A stretch of 64,000 nucleotides of DNA from contig CAZWAY010000013.1 in assembly GCA_964631945.1 (NCBI GenBank), forward strand, positions 29,031 through 93,030, given 5' to 3'. Positions 1 to 9,343 of this stretch are shown here, piece by piece. The translations under genes were made by a program, and so were the position numbers. The notes under the pieces are model-generated. The model searched no databases and was not told where the DNA came from. It saw only the letters and a program-made list of their open reading frames with translations. Numbering within the stretch: the stretch's first letter is position 1; every line of letters begins with the position of its first letter. This DNA is from JABFRZ01 sp964631945. Lineage in GTDB: Bacteria; Planctomycetota; UBA1135; GCA-002686595.

Positions 1-735
1 CACGAACAGGAACCAGAAGACCCAGGTCGTGAAGGCCATGCCCAGCAGCTCGCCGCCCCAGGGCAGGTGCGCGCCGTTCAGCTGGCCGGCCTTCGCCATC
101 GCGACCATGTCCGGGATCGAGAAGGGGCTGAGCTTCGCGGCGGCGGGTCCGGCGGCCGCGAGGATCCCACCCATGTCGATGCGCAGCGCGACGATCGCGA
201 CCAGCATCAGCACCGAACCGGCCAGGGTGTAGAGGAAGAACTTGATGGCCGCGTACTCGCGCCGCGGACCGCCCCAGATCCCGATCAGGAAGTACATCGG
301 GAGGAGCATCACCTCCCAGAACACGTAGAACAGGAAGTAGTCCTGCGACACGAACACGCCCAGGATCCCGACCTCGAGCAGGAGCAAGAGCGCGTAGTAG
401 GACTTCTGGGCCTTCTCGATGCCGAAGCTCGCCGGCACGCCGATGAACAGCAAGAGCGTCGTCAGCCACACCAGTGGCAGCGAGAGCCCGTCGATCGCCA
501 CGAAGTACTCGGCGCGGATGCCGGCGATCCAGCCGACACGCTCCACGAACTGCAGCGCGCCCGTGCTCTTGTCGAACAGGCCGAAATAGAGCCAGGTGGC
601 GAGGATCAGCGGGATGCCCGTGGCGATCAGCGCGAGCGCCTTCACCAGCGTGACGTTGGCGCGTGGCACGAACAGGATCGCGCCCATCCCGATCAGCGGG
701 AGGAAGGTGATCCAGGAGAGGAGGTGGTCGGTCAT
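1..735 (-). CDS. nuoM: NADH-quinone oxidoreductase subunit M (partial, C-terminus off the window)
   Basis: Only the first 245 residues are present; the gene leaves the left edge of the window. NuoM is an antiporter-like proton-pumping subunit of the membrane arm of complex I. The fragment shows about seven hydrophobic helices and the motif FWEVMLLPMY, whose Glu141 matches the conserved TM5 glutamate of the Mrp-type antiporter family. The ATG at 733-735 lies 11 bases after the nuoL stop, so the gene is the next member of the nuo operon; nuoN would be expected beyond the window. Nothing in the visible part suggests inactivation. Confidence 0.93.
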   Translation of the reverse strand, partial: MTDHLLSWITFLPLIGMGAILFVPRANVTLVKALALIATGIPLILATWLYFGLFDKSTGALQFVERVGWIAGIRAEYFVAIDGLSLPLVWLTTLLLFIGVPASFGIEKAQKSYYALLLLLEVGILGVFVSQDYFLFYVFWEVMLLPMYFLIGIWGGPRREYAAIKFFLYTLAGSVLMLVAIVALRIDMGGILAAAGPAAAKLSPFSIPDMVAMAKAGQLNGAHLPWGGELLGMAFTTWVFWFLFV

Positions 736-746
736 GGCAGGGGGGA

Positions 747-3107
747 TCAGGCGAGGATCAGCCAGGCGGCGGTCAGGACCGCGCCACCCACGGCGAAGGC
801 GGCGTACTGCTGGATGCGGCCGGTCTGCACCAGGCGGAAGGCCGCGCCGAAGACCTGCGAGGCCAGCGCGACGGCGTTGACCGCGCCGTCGATGAAGACC
901 TTGTCGAACCAGGCCGAGAGGGCGCCGAACAGCTTGTTGAGCTGGCCGACGAGCTTGACGAGGCCGTCGACGACGTTCGCGTCGAACCACTTCAGCGTGT
1001 GGGTCAGGGCCCAGGTCGGGCGCAGAACGGCCGCGTCCACGAGCTCGTCGATGTAGTACTTGCGACGGACGGCGGTGTAGACCTGCCCCAGGGTGGCGAC
1101 GACGCGGCCGGGAATGCCGGGGCGCAGGACGTAGAGCACGAAGGCCAGCGCGATGCCGAGGAAGGCGATGAGGGTCGAGCCCCACGCCGCCCTCTGGTGC
1201 GCCTGGTGGACCAGGTGCTCGTGATGCTCCAGGGCGTGTTCTCCGACCGGCTCCGGCGCGACCCATTCGGCGATCTCGGGGCCGTACAGGCTCTGGACCG
1301 TGACGAGTTCCTCGAACCACGGGTGACCGCTCAAGGCCGTCTGCGGCGCGCTGAGCCAGAAGTGTCCGCCGAAGGTGCCGAGGAAGGCGAGGATCATTAG
1401 CGCGGCCGTCATCACGAGCGGAGACTCGTGCGGCTCGTGACCGCCATGGCCGTGGTCGGCGTGGCCGTGCTCCGCGTGTCTCGGCGCGTGCGCGACGTGC
1501 TTCTCCTTGGCCGCCGGTGCGTGGTGCGCGTGCGTGTGCCCATGCTCCTCGGCGTGGCCGCCTTGGCCGGCGGCGTGCCCCACGGGCTCGGCGTGCTCGT
1601 TGGGATCCGGCCCCTCGACGCCCTCGGCCGCGAGCATGGCCGAGAAGCGGTGCTGCGCCTGGTTGCCGCGGTACTCCCCGAAGAAGGTCAGGAAGATCAG
1701 CCGGAACATGTAGAAGGCCGTGAGCAGCGCGGCCAGGCTCAGCGCGATCAGGGCGTACAGCGAGGCCCCGCCGAAGTGCGCCGAGTCGAGCACGTTCAGC
1801 CAGCCGGCCTGGATGATCTTGTCCTTCGAGTAGAAGCCCGAGAACAGCGGCACGCCGGCGATCGCCAGGGTGCACACCAGCGTGCACGCGAAGGTGATCG
1901 GCATCTTCCTGCGCAGGCCGCCCATCAGGCGCATGTCCTGCACGTGGTGACAGCCGTGGATGACCGAGCCGGCCGAGAGGAACAGGCAGGCCTTGAAGAA
2001 GGCGTGCGTGGTCATGTGGAACATGCCGGCCACGACCCCGCCGAGCCCGACCGCGGCCACCATGAAGCCGAGCTGCGAGATGGTCGAGTAGGCCAGCACG
2101 GCCTTGAGGTCGTAGCAGGTCGTCCCGATCGTGGCCGCGAACAGGGCCGTGGTCGCGCCCACCACCGTGACCACGCCCAGCACGGTCGGCGAGAGCAGCG
2201 GGTACGTGCGCCCGAGCAGGAAGACCCCGGCCGCGACCATCGTAGCGGCGTGGATCATGGCCGAGACCGGCGTCGGGCCGGCCATCGCGTCGGGCAGCCA
2301 GATGTGCAGCGGGAACTGGGCCGACTTGCCGACCGTGCCGCCGAAGATGCACAACCCGGCCCAGGTCAGCCAGGCCGGGAACTCGCCGCCGTTGGCGGCC
2401 ACGGTCTCGCGGGCCAGCGCCCACAGCTCGGTGAAGCGCAGGGTGTGGAACTTGTCCCACAGGATGAAGATCCCGACAAACAGCAGCACGTCGCCGACGC
2501 GCGTGGTCAGGAAGGCCTTCTTGCAGGCCCAGGTCGCCCAGCGGTGGAAGAAGGGCTGGCTCGGATCCTGGGCGTAGTGGCCGATGAGCAGGTAGCTCAT
2601 CGCGCCCATCAGCTCCCAGAAGATGAACAACACCAAGAGGTTGTCCGCCAGCACCAGCCCCAGCATCGCGAAGGTGAACAGGCTGATGTTCGCGAAGAAG
2701 ATCGGATAGCGCTTGTCGCCGTGCACGTAGCCGATCGAGAACAGGTGCACGCAGAACGAGACGATCCCGACCACGGCCAGCATGGCCGCGCCCAGCGGGT
2801 CGTACAGGAGTCCGAGCACGATGTTGCGGCTCGCCGGCACGGTGCCCTCCGTGTACAGCCAGCCGAAGCTCAGCCCGGCCTCGCTCGAGTGGTGGAAGAA
2901 GCGCTCGCCGTGGTGCGCGGCGTGCAGGCCCTTCGCGCCCAGGTAGACCGTGATGCACATCACCACGAACATGCCCAGCGTCAGCAGCTTGTCCCCGTGC
3001 GGCAGCTTGCGGCGCAGGAAGATCTGCAGCACGTAGCCGAAGAGCGGGATGGCCGGCACCGCGAGCAGCAGCGCGAAGTCGACGGCCGGGTTGAACTCGA
3101 GCGACAT
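747..3107 (-). CDS. nuoL: NADH-quinone oxidoreductase subunit L with a histidine-rich insertion
   Basis: A 786-residue proton-pumping subunit at the distal end of the complex I membrane arm; E. coli NuoL is about 613 residues. The core shows the TM5 motif FWELMGAMSYLL and the channel motif HIWLPDAMAGPTPVSAM, followed by AATMVAAGVFL. The extra length comes mainly from a loop at about residues 502-560 (window 1430-1600) carrying roughly 17 histidines mixed with Gly, Ala and Glu, and a second short His cluster at about residues 620-640. The C-terminal part includes the long lateral helix region. It lies between a small membrane-protein gene and nuoM. Function as a pump is family knowledge; the role of the His-rich loop is unknown, and metal or proton buffering is only a guess. 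Confidence 0.95.
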   Translation of the reverse strand: MSLEFNPAVDFALLLAVPAIPLFGYVLQIFLRRKLPHGDKLLTLGMFVVMCITVYLGAKGLHAAHHGERFFHHSSEAGLSFGWLYTEGTVPASRNIVLGLLYDPLGAAMLAVVGIVSFCVHLFSIGYVHGDKRYPIFFANISLFTFAMLGLVLADNLLVLFIFWELMGAMSYLLIGHYAQDPSQPFFHRWATWACKKAFLTTRVGDVLLFVGIFILWDKFHTLRFTELWALARETVAANGGEFPAWLTWAGLCIFGGTVGKSAQFPLHIWLPDAMAGPTPVSAMIHAATMVAAGVFLLGRTYPLLSPTVLGVVTVVGATTALFAATIGTTCYDLKAVLAYSTISQLGFMVAAVGLGGVVAGMFHMTTHAFFKACLFLSAGSVIHGCHHVQDMRLMGGLRRKMPITFACTLVCTLAIAGVPLFSGFYSKDKIIQAGWLNVLDSAHFGGASLYALIALSLAALLTAFYMFRLIFLTFFGEYRGNQAQHRFSAMLAAEGVEGPDPNEHAEPVGHAAGQGGHAEEHGHTHAHHAPAAKEKHVAHAPRHAEHGHADHGHGGHEPHESPLVMTAALMILAFLGTFGGHFWLSAPQTALSGHPWFEELVTVQSLYGPEIAEWVAPEPVGEHALEHHEHLVHQAHQRAAWGSTLIAFLGIALAFVLYVLRPGIPGRVVATLGQVYTAVRRKYYIDELVDAAVLRPTWALTHTLKWFDANVVDGLVKLVGQLNKLFGALSAWFDKVFIDGAVNAVALASQVFGAAFRLVQTGRIQQYAAFAVGGAVLTAAWLILA

Positions 3108-3130
3108 GGAGAGGGGCTAGGGGAGCGCGG

Positions 3131-3334
3131 TCATCCGGGCAGGTAGCTCGTCAGGTACGTGAACAGCAGCAGGTAGAGCACGCCGACGATCGCGAACAGC
3201 CACAGGCTGCGCTGGCGTCGGCGGCGGGCCTGGCGCTCGGCCTGCTCGAGCTCGGCCACGCGCCGATCGAGCTGCACCAGCCACTCGCGCAGAGCGGCCT
3301 GGTCCTTCGGAGCGTCGCTGCGGGGTGCGTCCAC
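3131..3334 (-). CDS. Small coiled-coil single-pass membrane protein inside the nuo operon
   Basis: A 67-residue protein starting at GTG (3332-3334), seven bases after the nuoK stop and 23 bases before the nuoL start, on the same strand. Residues 1-45 are charged and heptad-like (Leu, Val and Glu/Arg rich, including a run of four arginines), and residues 46-62 form one hydrophobic helix ending LTSYLPG. No standard complex I subunit sits between NuoK and NuoL, and I do not recognise a family. Position suggests an accessory or assembly factor, or an uncharacterised supernumerary subunit. The spacing supports co-transcription; the function is inference only. Confidence 0.7.
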   Translation of the reverse strand: MDAPRSDAPKDQAALREWLVQLDRRVAELEQAERQARRRRQRSLWLFAIVGVLYLLLFTYLTSYLPG

Positions 3335-3341
3335 GTTTGCA

Positions 3342-3644
3342 TCACTCGCGCAGGAGGTCGGCCTCGCCCGGCTTGACGGAGTCGAACAGGTAGAAGACGT
3401 TCAGCACGATCGCCAGCGCCACCGCGGCCTCGGCCGCGGCCAGGATGATCACGAAGACCGCGAACATCTGGCCGTCGAGCTCCATCGAGCCGAAGCGGTT
3501 GAAGGCCACGAAGTTGATGTTCGCGGCGTTCAGGATCATCTCGATCCCCATCAGGATGTAGATGACGTTGCGGCGCGTGAGGATCGCGATCAGACCCAGC
3601 ACGAACAGCGCCGCCGAGACCGCCACGTAGGCACCGAGTCCCAT
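3342..3644 (-). CDS. nuoK: NADH-quinone oxidoreductase subunit K
   Basis: A 100-residue subunit with three transmembrane helices, the usual NuoK length. It contains the MGIEMILNAANINF motif holding the conserved TM2 glutamate and a second acidic position in the AAEAAVALAIVL segment; both belong to the proton-transfer axis of the complex I membrane arm. It begins directly after nuoJ, whose stop codon ends at 3645, so the two genes abut with no gap. It is expected to work with NuoJ, NuoA and NuoH at the joint between the quinone site and the antiporter-like subunits. Confidence 0.96.
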   Translation of the reverse strand: MGLGAYVAVSAALFVLGLIAILTRRNVIYILMGIEMILNAANINFVAFNRFGSMELDGQMFAVFVIILAAAEAAVALAIVLNVFYLFDSVKPGEADLLRE

Positions 3645-4277
3645 CTACGCGCCCTCCTGGCCGGCCTCGGGCTCGAGGTCGGCGCGCTTGCGGCGCGCGA
3701 TGTAGACCGCGGCCACCAGGGCCACCGTCAGGACCACGGCCGCGAGTTCGAAGGCCACCACGTACTGGTCCACCGCCAGGAAGCCCACGCCGATGCGGCG
3801 GGCCGAGCTGAACTCGGCCTGGGCGCGCCCGTCGAGCGGCGCTCCGCGCACGAACCAGTGGGCGTTGCTCGCCACCTGCACGCACAGGAACAGCGCCGCG
3901 CCGCCGACGAACACGCTGCCGGCCAGGATGCGCGCGAGCTTGCGCTCGCCCAGGTCGGGCGGCGTGAGCATGACCGCGAACAGGAGCAGCGCCAGGATCC
4001 CGCCCACGTAGATCAGGATCTGCGCCATGGCCAGGAAGTCGGCCTCCAGCAGCAGGAACAGCCCGGCCACGCCGGTGAAGGTCGCCATCAGCGCGAAGGC
4101 GCTGCGCACCACCGAGCGCTCCCAGATGCAGATGACGCCGCCGCCCAGAGTCATGGCGGCGAACAGCGCGAAGGCGCTGCCGCTGGCACCGGCCGAGGCG
4201 AGCCCGACGCCGCAGGCCGCCAGGACGAGCAGTCCGAGCGCGCCGTAGAAGATCCGTTGCAGGGCGGCTTCCTTCAT
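3645..4277 (-). CDS. nuoJ: NADH-quinone oxidoreductase subunit J
   Basis: A 210-residue polytopic membrane protein with five hydrophobic helices. The segment around FLAMAQILIYVGGILALLLF is the hallmark of NuoJ; its helix carries the pi-bulge that couples quinone reduction to proton pumping in known complex I structures. The C-terminal 20 residues are charged and probably exposed. It follows nuoI with an 10-base gap and abuts nuoK. It belongs to the same transcription unit as the rest of the nuo genes. Confidence 0.95.
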   Translation of the reverse strand: MKEAALQRIFYGALGLLVLAACGVGLASAGASGSAFALFAAMTLGGGVICIWERSVVRSAFALMATFTGVAGLFLLLEADFLAMAQILIYVGGILALLLFAVMLTPPDLGERKLARILAGSVFVGGAALFLCVQVASNAHWFVRGAPLDGRAQAEFSSARRIGVGFLAVDQYVVAFELAAVVLTVALVAAVYIARRKRADLEPEAGQEGA

Positions 4278-4287
4278 CGCGCTCGAC

Positions 4288-4860
4288 TCAGTTGGCGGGC
4301 GTCTCGCCCGAACCGCCCGCGGCTTCCTGGCCCTCTTGCGCCGCCTGCTGCGCGGCCTTGGCGGCTTCCTTGGCCTTCTTGGCCTCTTCCTTGGCCTTCT
4401 TCTTCTGCTCGGCCTCGAGCATGCGCGTCTTGGCGTCGCGCGACATGCCGCGGTAGCTCAGCAGGTCGTGCACGAACTCGCTGCGGTCGTAGCTGACGAA
4501 CGCGAACTCGGTGCCCATGTGGATGCAGTCCTTGGGGCACGGGTACACGCACAGCTCGCAGAACATGCACTTCTGGTAGTCGAGCGTGAAGGAGATCCAC
4601 TCCAGCTCCTTGCCGTGCCGCACCGCGTCCATCTCGATGCAGTCGATCGGGCAGGCGCGCGCGCAGGCCAGGCACTCGATGCACTTCTCCTGCTCGAGGT
4701 AATGGATGCCGCGGTAGCGGTTGGGGATCGGCAGGCGCTCGTCCGGGTACTGCACCGTGATCGGCTTCTGCAGCAGGTACTTGCCGGTGATGCGCAGACC
4801 GACCAGGGTCGTCTTGACCGTGTCGATGCAGTTCTTGACGTACTTGGCGGCGGCGTTCAT
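4288..4860 (-). CDS. nuoI: NADH-quinone oxidoreductase subunit I (2x[4Fe-4S] ferredoxin-like)
   Basis: A 190-residue peripheral-arm subunit that carries clusters N6a and N6b. Two ferredoxin motifs are intact, CIECLACARACP and CMFCELCVYPCP. The ATG at 4858-4860 is chosen because residues 1-40 match the amphipathic membrane-anchoring start of the family; a longer upstream frame only reads through nuoH sequence in another phase. The last 45 residues form an unusual Lys/Glu/Ala-rich, probably helical tail that most NuoI proteins lack. The start is five bases after the nuoH stop. Confidence 0.95.
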   Translation of the reverse strand: MNAAAKYVKNCIDTVKTTLVGLRITGKYLLQKPITVQYPDERLPIPNRYRGIHYLEQEKCIECLACARACPIDCIEMDAVRHGKELEWISFTLDYQKCMFCELCVYPCPKDCIHMGTEFAFVSYDRSEFVHDLLSYRGMSRDAKTRMLEAEQKKKAKEEAKKAKEAAKAAQQAAQEGQEAAGGSGETPAN

Positions 4861-4865
4861 GTGCT

Positions 4866-6020
4866 TCAGGGGAGGACCTGTCTCCAGGGCAGGTGCGGCG
4901 CGAGGAAGACTTCCCACAGGCCCGCGCCCAGCACGCACACGAGCGCGAGCGGCGTCAGGTACTTGTAGCCGAGGGTCATGACCTGGTCGATGCGCACGCG
5001 CGGCAACGTCCAGCGCAGCCACATCATCAGGAACACGCCCGCGAAGCCCTTCACGATCAGCGTGGCGCCGGCGGCCACCTGGTACAGCACGCCCTCGCCC
5101 GCGTACTTGCCGATGAAGTGCGTCAGCGGGCTCTCGAAGCCGCCGAAGAAGAAGAACGCGCCCACCACCGAGTACAGGAACATGGCCGCGTACTCCTCCA
5201 TGAAGAAGAAGCTCCAGCGGATGCCGCTGTACTCGGTCATGAAGCCGGCCACCAGCTCGGACTCGGCCTCGGGCAGGTCGAAGGGCGCGCGCTTGGTCTC
5301 GGCCAGGATGGCGATGAAGAACAGCACGAAGGCCGGCAGCATGAACGGGTTGACCCACGGCCACACGTACCAGTTCATGCCCCACAAGCCGGCTTGCCCG
5401 CGGCTGACCTCCAGCAGGTTGAAGCTGCCCGCGACCATGATCGGGACGAGCAGCGAGATGCCGAGCGGGATCTCGTAGGCGATCACCTGCGCGGCCTCGC
5501 GCATCGCGCCGTACAGCGACCACTTCGAGTTCGAGGACCAGCCGGCCATCACCACGCCGATGGTGGTGGTCGAGGTCATGGCCAGGATGAAGAAGATCCC
5601 GAGGTCGATGTCGGCGAAGAAGAAGCCCGGCGCGAGCGGATAGACCGCCATGGCCGCCAGCACGCTGGCCAGCACCAGCGCCGGCGCGAACACGTACAGC
5701 ACGCGGTCGGCGCCCAGCGGCACGAGGTCCTCCTTGAGCAGCAGCTTCACGCCGTCGGCGATCGGCTGCAGCCAGCCGTGCCAGCCCACGCGCATCGGGC
5801 CGTAGCGGCACTGGATGTGGCCGGCGACCTTGCGCTCGAGCCAGGTCCCGAACATCGCGATCACCGAGATGAGCGCGACCGTGATCCCGACCGCGATCGC
5901 GATGGCGGTCGCCGGCACGGCCCACGCCGGCACGGCCTCGGGCTTGACCCCGACCAGGAAGTCCTGGATCGCGTTCGTGCCGTGCTGCGGAATGGACGAA
6001 CTGAGGAGCGCGAGGGACAT
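4866..6020 (-). CDS. nuoH: NADH-quinone oxidoreductase subunit H
   Basis: A 384-residue membrane subunit that forms much of the quinone chamber of complex I. It shows ERKVAGHIQCRYGP and RAPFDLPEAESELVAGF, the cytoplasmic loop with the conserved acidic residues of the E-channel, and about eight to nine transmembrane helices. The start ATG at 6018-6020 overlaps the nuoD stop by one base (TGATG), consistent with translational coupling. In the usual 14-gene nuo operon nuoE, F and G lie between D and H; here they are absent and D joins H directly. Confidence 0.95.
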   Translation of the reverse strand: MSLALLSSSIPQHGTNAIQDFLVGVKPEAVPAWAVPATAIAIAVGITVALISVIAMFGTWLERKVAGHIQCRYGPMRVGWHGWLQPIADGVKLLLKEDLVPLGADRVLYVFAPALVLASVLAAMAVYPLAPGFFFADIDLGIFFILAMTSTTTIGVVMAGWSSNSKWSLYGAMREAAQVIAYEIPLGISLLVPIMVAGSFNLLEVSRGQAGLWGMNWYVWPWVNPFMLPAFVLFFIAILAETKRAPFDLPEAESELVAGFMTEYSGIRWSFFFMEEYAAMFLYSVVGAFFFFGGFESPLTHFIGKYAGEGVLYQVAAGATLIVKGFAGVFLMMWLRWTLPRVRIDQVMTLGYKYLTPLALVCVLGAGLWEVFLAPHLPWRQVLP

Positions 6021-7219
6021 CAGCGGTCCGTCTCCCCCACCACGATGTCGGTCGAGCCGATGATGGCGATCGTGTCGGCGATCAGCACGCCCGGCATGAG
6101 CTCCTCGAGCACCGCCAGGTTGGTGAACGAGGGCCCGCGCACGCGGCAGCGGATGGCCACCTTGCCGCCGTCGGAGACGACGTAGTGACCGAGTTCGCCG
6201 CGCGGGTTCTCGATGCCGAGGTAGGCCTCGCCCGTCGGCACGCGCAGGGTCTTGGGGATGTCGGCCATGACCAGGCCGGGCTCGATCGCGCCCAGGCACC
6301 AGCGCACGATCTTGATCGACTCGATCATCTCCATCACGCGCACGTAGGAGCGGTCCCAGCAGTCGCCCAGCGTGCCGCGCTCGCCGCGGCCGAGCGGGAT
6401 GGCGAAGCAGCCCGACTTCCAGATCTCGGCGTACAGCTCGTAGGGCATGTCCCGGCGCAGATCCCAGTCGACGCCGCTGGCGCGCAGCATCGGCCCGGTC
6501 AACCCGAAGTCGAGCGCCATGGCGCGCGAGATCACGCCGATGTTGGCGGTGCGCTGCACGAAGATGTGGTTGACCATCAGGAGGTCGACGTACTCCTGCC
6601 ACTTCTCCTCGAAGGTGTCGCAGAAGCGCTCGACCTCGGACAGCCAGCCCGGGGGCGCGTCGTTGAAGACCCCGCCGATGCGGATGTAGCTGTAGGTCAG
6701 GCGCGCGCCGCAGATCTTCTCGAACAGCGCCATCATCCACTCGCGTTCCCGGAACATGTACAGGAACGGCGTGAACGCGCCGATGTCGAGGCCATAGGTC
6801 CCGAACGCGATCAGGTGCGAGCCGATGCGATTCAGCTCGGCGCAGATCGTGCGGATCATCAGCGCGCGGCGCGGGATCTCGATGCCCATGAGCTTCTCGA
6901 CCGCCATCGAGTAGCCCAGGTTGTTGTTCATCGCCGCCAGGTAGTCGTAGCGGTCGGTGTACGGCAGGTACTGCAGCCACTCGACGTTCTCGCCGATCTT
7001 CTCGGCGCAGCGGTGCAGGTAGCCGAGGTGCGGCTGGGCCCCGGTGCAGATCTCGCCGTCGGCGCGCACCAGGATGCGCATCACGCCGTGCGTGGCCGGG
7101 TGCTGCGGCCCCATGTTGACCTCGAGGTCCTGGGTGCGCACGTCGAGCATGAACTCGCGCTCGTTCGGCGCGCCGGAGCGCGGGCTCGCTTGGGCCTCGC
7201 CGGTCTGGGTTACCGCCAT
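6020..7219 (-). CDS. nuoD: NADH-quinone oxidoreductase subunit D
   Basis: A 399-residue 49-kDa-type subunit that lines the quinone-reduction site. Signature segments are GPQHPATHG, LGYLHRCAEK and YTDRYDYLAAMNNN, all typical of NuoD and of its hydrogenase large-subunit relatives; the C-terminus reads IAIIGSTDIVVGETDR, the normal NuoD end. NuoC is a separate gene here, not fused as in E. coli. The ATG at 7217-7219 lies two bases downstream of the nuoC stop. The N-terminal 25 residues before the conserved core are Ala/Gln/Ser rich and probably disordered. Confidence 0.96.
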   Translation of the reverse strand: MAVTQTGEAQASPRSGAPNEREFMLDVRTQDLEVNMGPQHPATHGVMRILVRADGEICTGAQPHLGYLHRCAEKIGENVEWLQYLPYTDRYDYLAAMNNNLGYSMAVEKLMGIEIPRRALMIRTICAELNRIGSHLIAFGTYGLDIGAFTPFLYMFREREWMMALFEKICGARLTYSYIRIGGVFNDAPPGWLSEVERFCDTFEEKWQEYVDLLMVNHIFVQRTANIGVISRAMALDFGLTGPMLRASGVDWDLRRDMPYELYAEIWKSGCFAIPLGRGERGTLGDCWDRSYVRVMEMIESIKIVRWCLGAIEPGLVMADIPKTLRVPTGEAYLGIENPRGELGHYVVSDGGKVAIRCRVRGPSFTNLAVLEELMPGVLIADTIAIIGSTDIVVGETDR

Positions 7220-7221
7220 GG

Positions 7222-7740
7222 CTACTTGCAGGAGATCCCGTGGTACTCGTCGGGGAAGACGTAGTCCTTGCGCAGCGGGTGGCCGATCCAGTCCTCGGGC
7301 AAGAGGATGTGGCGCGGATCGGGATGGCCGGCGAAGGTGATCCCGAACATCTCGGCGCACTCGCGCTCGTGCCACTGGGCGGCGCGGTAGACGGGCGTGC
7401 TGGAGGGCAGCGTCGGGCTCGCCTTGGCGAGCGTGCACTTCACCTCCAGCCGGTGGCGGTGGGCCAGGGACAAGAGGTGCACGACGACCCACAGGTTGGG
7501 ATCGTCCTTGGAGGGATCCACCGCCGACAGGTCCACCAGGAGCTCGAAGGCGAGGCGCACATCGTCGCGACAGACCTCGAGGAAGGCGGGCAGCTGTGCC
7601 GAAGCGACCCACACGAAGGGATCGCCGGCGCGACCCTTGTCCTTCTTGTCGGCCGGATTCGGCGCGCGCGGCACGTCCGAGCCCAGCAGGCCCGGCGCGT
7701 CGACGGCTTGCAGCCGGTCGTGGATCCCGCGGAAGTCCAT
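7222..7740 (-). CDS. nuoC: NADH-quinone oxidoreductase subunit C
   Basis: A 172-residue 30-kDa-type subunit of the peripheral arm. The conserved C-terminal block runs ERECAEMFGITFAGHP followed by PLRKDYVFPDEYHG. The region before it (DLSAVD, then HLLSL) matches the NuoC fold. The start at 7738-7740 shares one base with the nuoB stop (TGATG). A short basic insertion near residues 28-42 (ADKKDKGRAG) is not typical. NuoC is structural and stabilises NuoD and NuoB around the quinone site. Confidence 0.94.
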   Translation of the reverse strand: MDFRGIHDRLQAVDAPGLLGSDVPRAPNPADKKDKGRAGDPFVWVASAQLPAFLEVCRDDVRLAFELLVDLSAVDPSKDDPNLWVVVHLLSLAHRHRLEVKCTLAKASPTLPSSTPVYRAAQWHERECAEMFGITFAGHPDPRHILLPEDWIGHPLRKDYVFPDEYHGISCK

Positions 7741-8239
7741 CAGGCGGTGCGTGCCGGGCGGCGGATGACGGACGACTGCTGGATCTTCTCTTGCAGCTTC
7801 ATGAGACCCTCGAGCAAGGCCTCGGGCCGCGGCGGACAGCCGGCCACGTAGACGTCCACGGGCACCACGCGGTCGACGCCCTTCACGACCGTGTAGCCGT
7901 ACTTGTAGTACGGCCCGCCGCCGGTCGCGCACGCGCCCATCGCGATCACGTACTTGGGCGAGGGCATCTGGTCGAAGAGGCGCTTGATGCGCTCGGCCAT
8001 CTTGAAGTTCACGGTACCTGCCACGATCATCAGGTCGGCCTGACGGGGCGAGGCCCGGAAGGCGCCGGCGCCGAAGCGGTCGATGTCGTGGTGCGCGCAG
8101 CCCACCGCCATCATCTCGATCGCACAGCAAGCCAGGCCGAACGTCATCGGCCAGATGCTGGAGAGCCGGCACCAGTTCAGGAGCCAGTCCACCTTGGTGG
8201 TCAGCACGTTCTCTTCGAACTGTCGCTCGAGCAGTCCCA

Positions 8240-8240
<1 letters not shown>
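7740..8240 (-). CDS. nuoB: NADH-quinone oxidoreductase subunit B (cluster N2)
   Basis: A 166-residue subunit that holds the terminal [4Fe-4S] cluster N2, the electron donor to quinone. The cluster ligands are visible: the tandem cysteines in FGLACCAIEMM, the cysteine in AMGACATGGG, and the one in YVAGCPPRPEALLEG. The ATG at 8238-8240 overlaps the nuoA stop by one base. The C-terminal ten residues are basic and unremarkable. All catalytic features of an active subunit are present. Confidence 0.96.
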
Positions 8241-8773
<533 letters not shown>

Positions 8774-9343
8774 CCGGTCCAGAGGGGCTGGGCGGGAGGA
8801 TTTCAGCGCCTGGGACGGCGCGAGGGAAGGTGGAGACTCCCGGGCTCGCGGAGTCGGACGGGCGAACCCGGAACGCACCGGGCGGCAACAGGGGGCGGCT
8901 AGGATACCGGCCCGGTGCGCGAATCCCACCGTCGTCCGCCACCGGAGCCGGGGCCGAGCGGTCCTGGAGCCATGAGCGGGCGAGGACTCGTGCGGACGGC
9001 GTGTCTGGCCGCGCTGGTGACGGCGGGCCTGGTCCTCTGGACCCGGATCAAGGCCCCGGAGGCGGCCGAGGGGTTGCCGCTGCGCTGGGCGCGGTCGGCC
9101 AGCGCTCACCCGCTGCGGACGGGCATCGCGCTGATGCTCCTCCTTTGGGCTGGATCCCCCGGGCGCCGGTTCGGGGAGCGCTAGAAGACGCACAGAACGT
9201 GCCGATCTGCCCGCCCGCGCCTCGTGAACGGGGTCGTCAGGCGCTAGGATGGGGGCCTTATCATGCGGCCTGGGATTCGCTAGTCCCGCGCCCTTTGGAA
9301 CCGGCCAACCTCCGGTCTGGTCCACCTACCCCCCGCTCGACTC
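8774..9343. other. Long region without a confident gene, between nuoA and a radical-SAM-like gene
   Basis: These 570 bases separate the divergent nuo operon from the plus-strand gene at 9344, so both promoters should lie here. I see one weak small reading frame (8972-9184). Two TAGGAT hexamers on the plus strand (8900-8905 and 9245-9250) resemble bacterial -10 boxes, but no convincing -35 partner is visible. No tRNA-like cloverleaf or terminator with a T-run was found by eye. Confidence 0.5.
8972..9184 (+). CDS. Possible small membrane protein, weakly supported
   Basis: A 70-residue frame from ATG 8972 (or 89 residues from GTG 8915). Residues 5-21 (GLVRTACLAALVTAGLV) and about 48-60 (TGIALMLLLWAG) are hydrophobic, giving one or two possible membrane helices; the middle is Ala/Arg/Glu rich. 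GGAG at 8966-8969 is too close to the ATG for a good ribosome site. I recognise no family, and in such GC-rich DNA a frame of this length can arise by chance. Confidence 0.3.
   Translation: MSGRGLVRTACLAALVTAGLVLWTRIKAPEAAEGLPLRWARSASAHPLRTGIALMLLLWAGSPGRRFGER

Noticed and set aside
1428..3146. A 572-codon open frame antisense to nuoL
   Set aside because: It is Arg/Gln/His-rich low-complexity sequence, typical of the antisense phase of a GC-rich gene, and the minus strand encodes an unmistakable NuoL.
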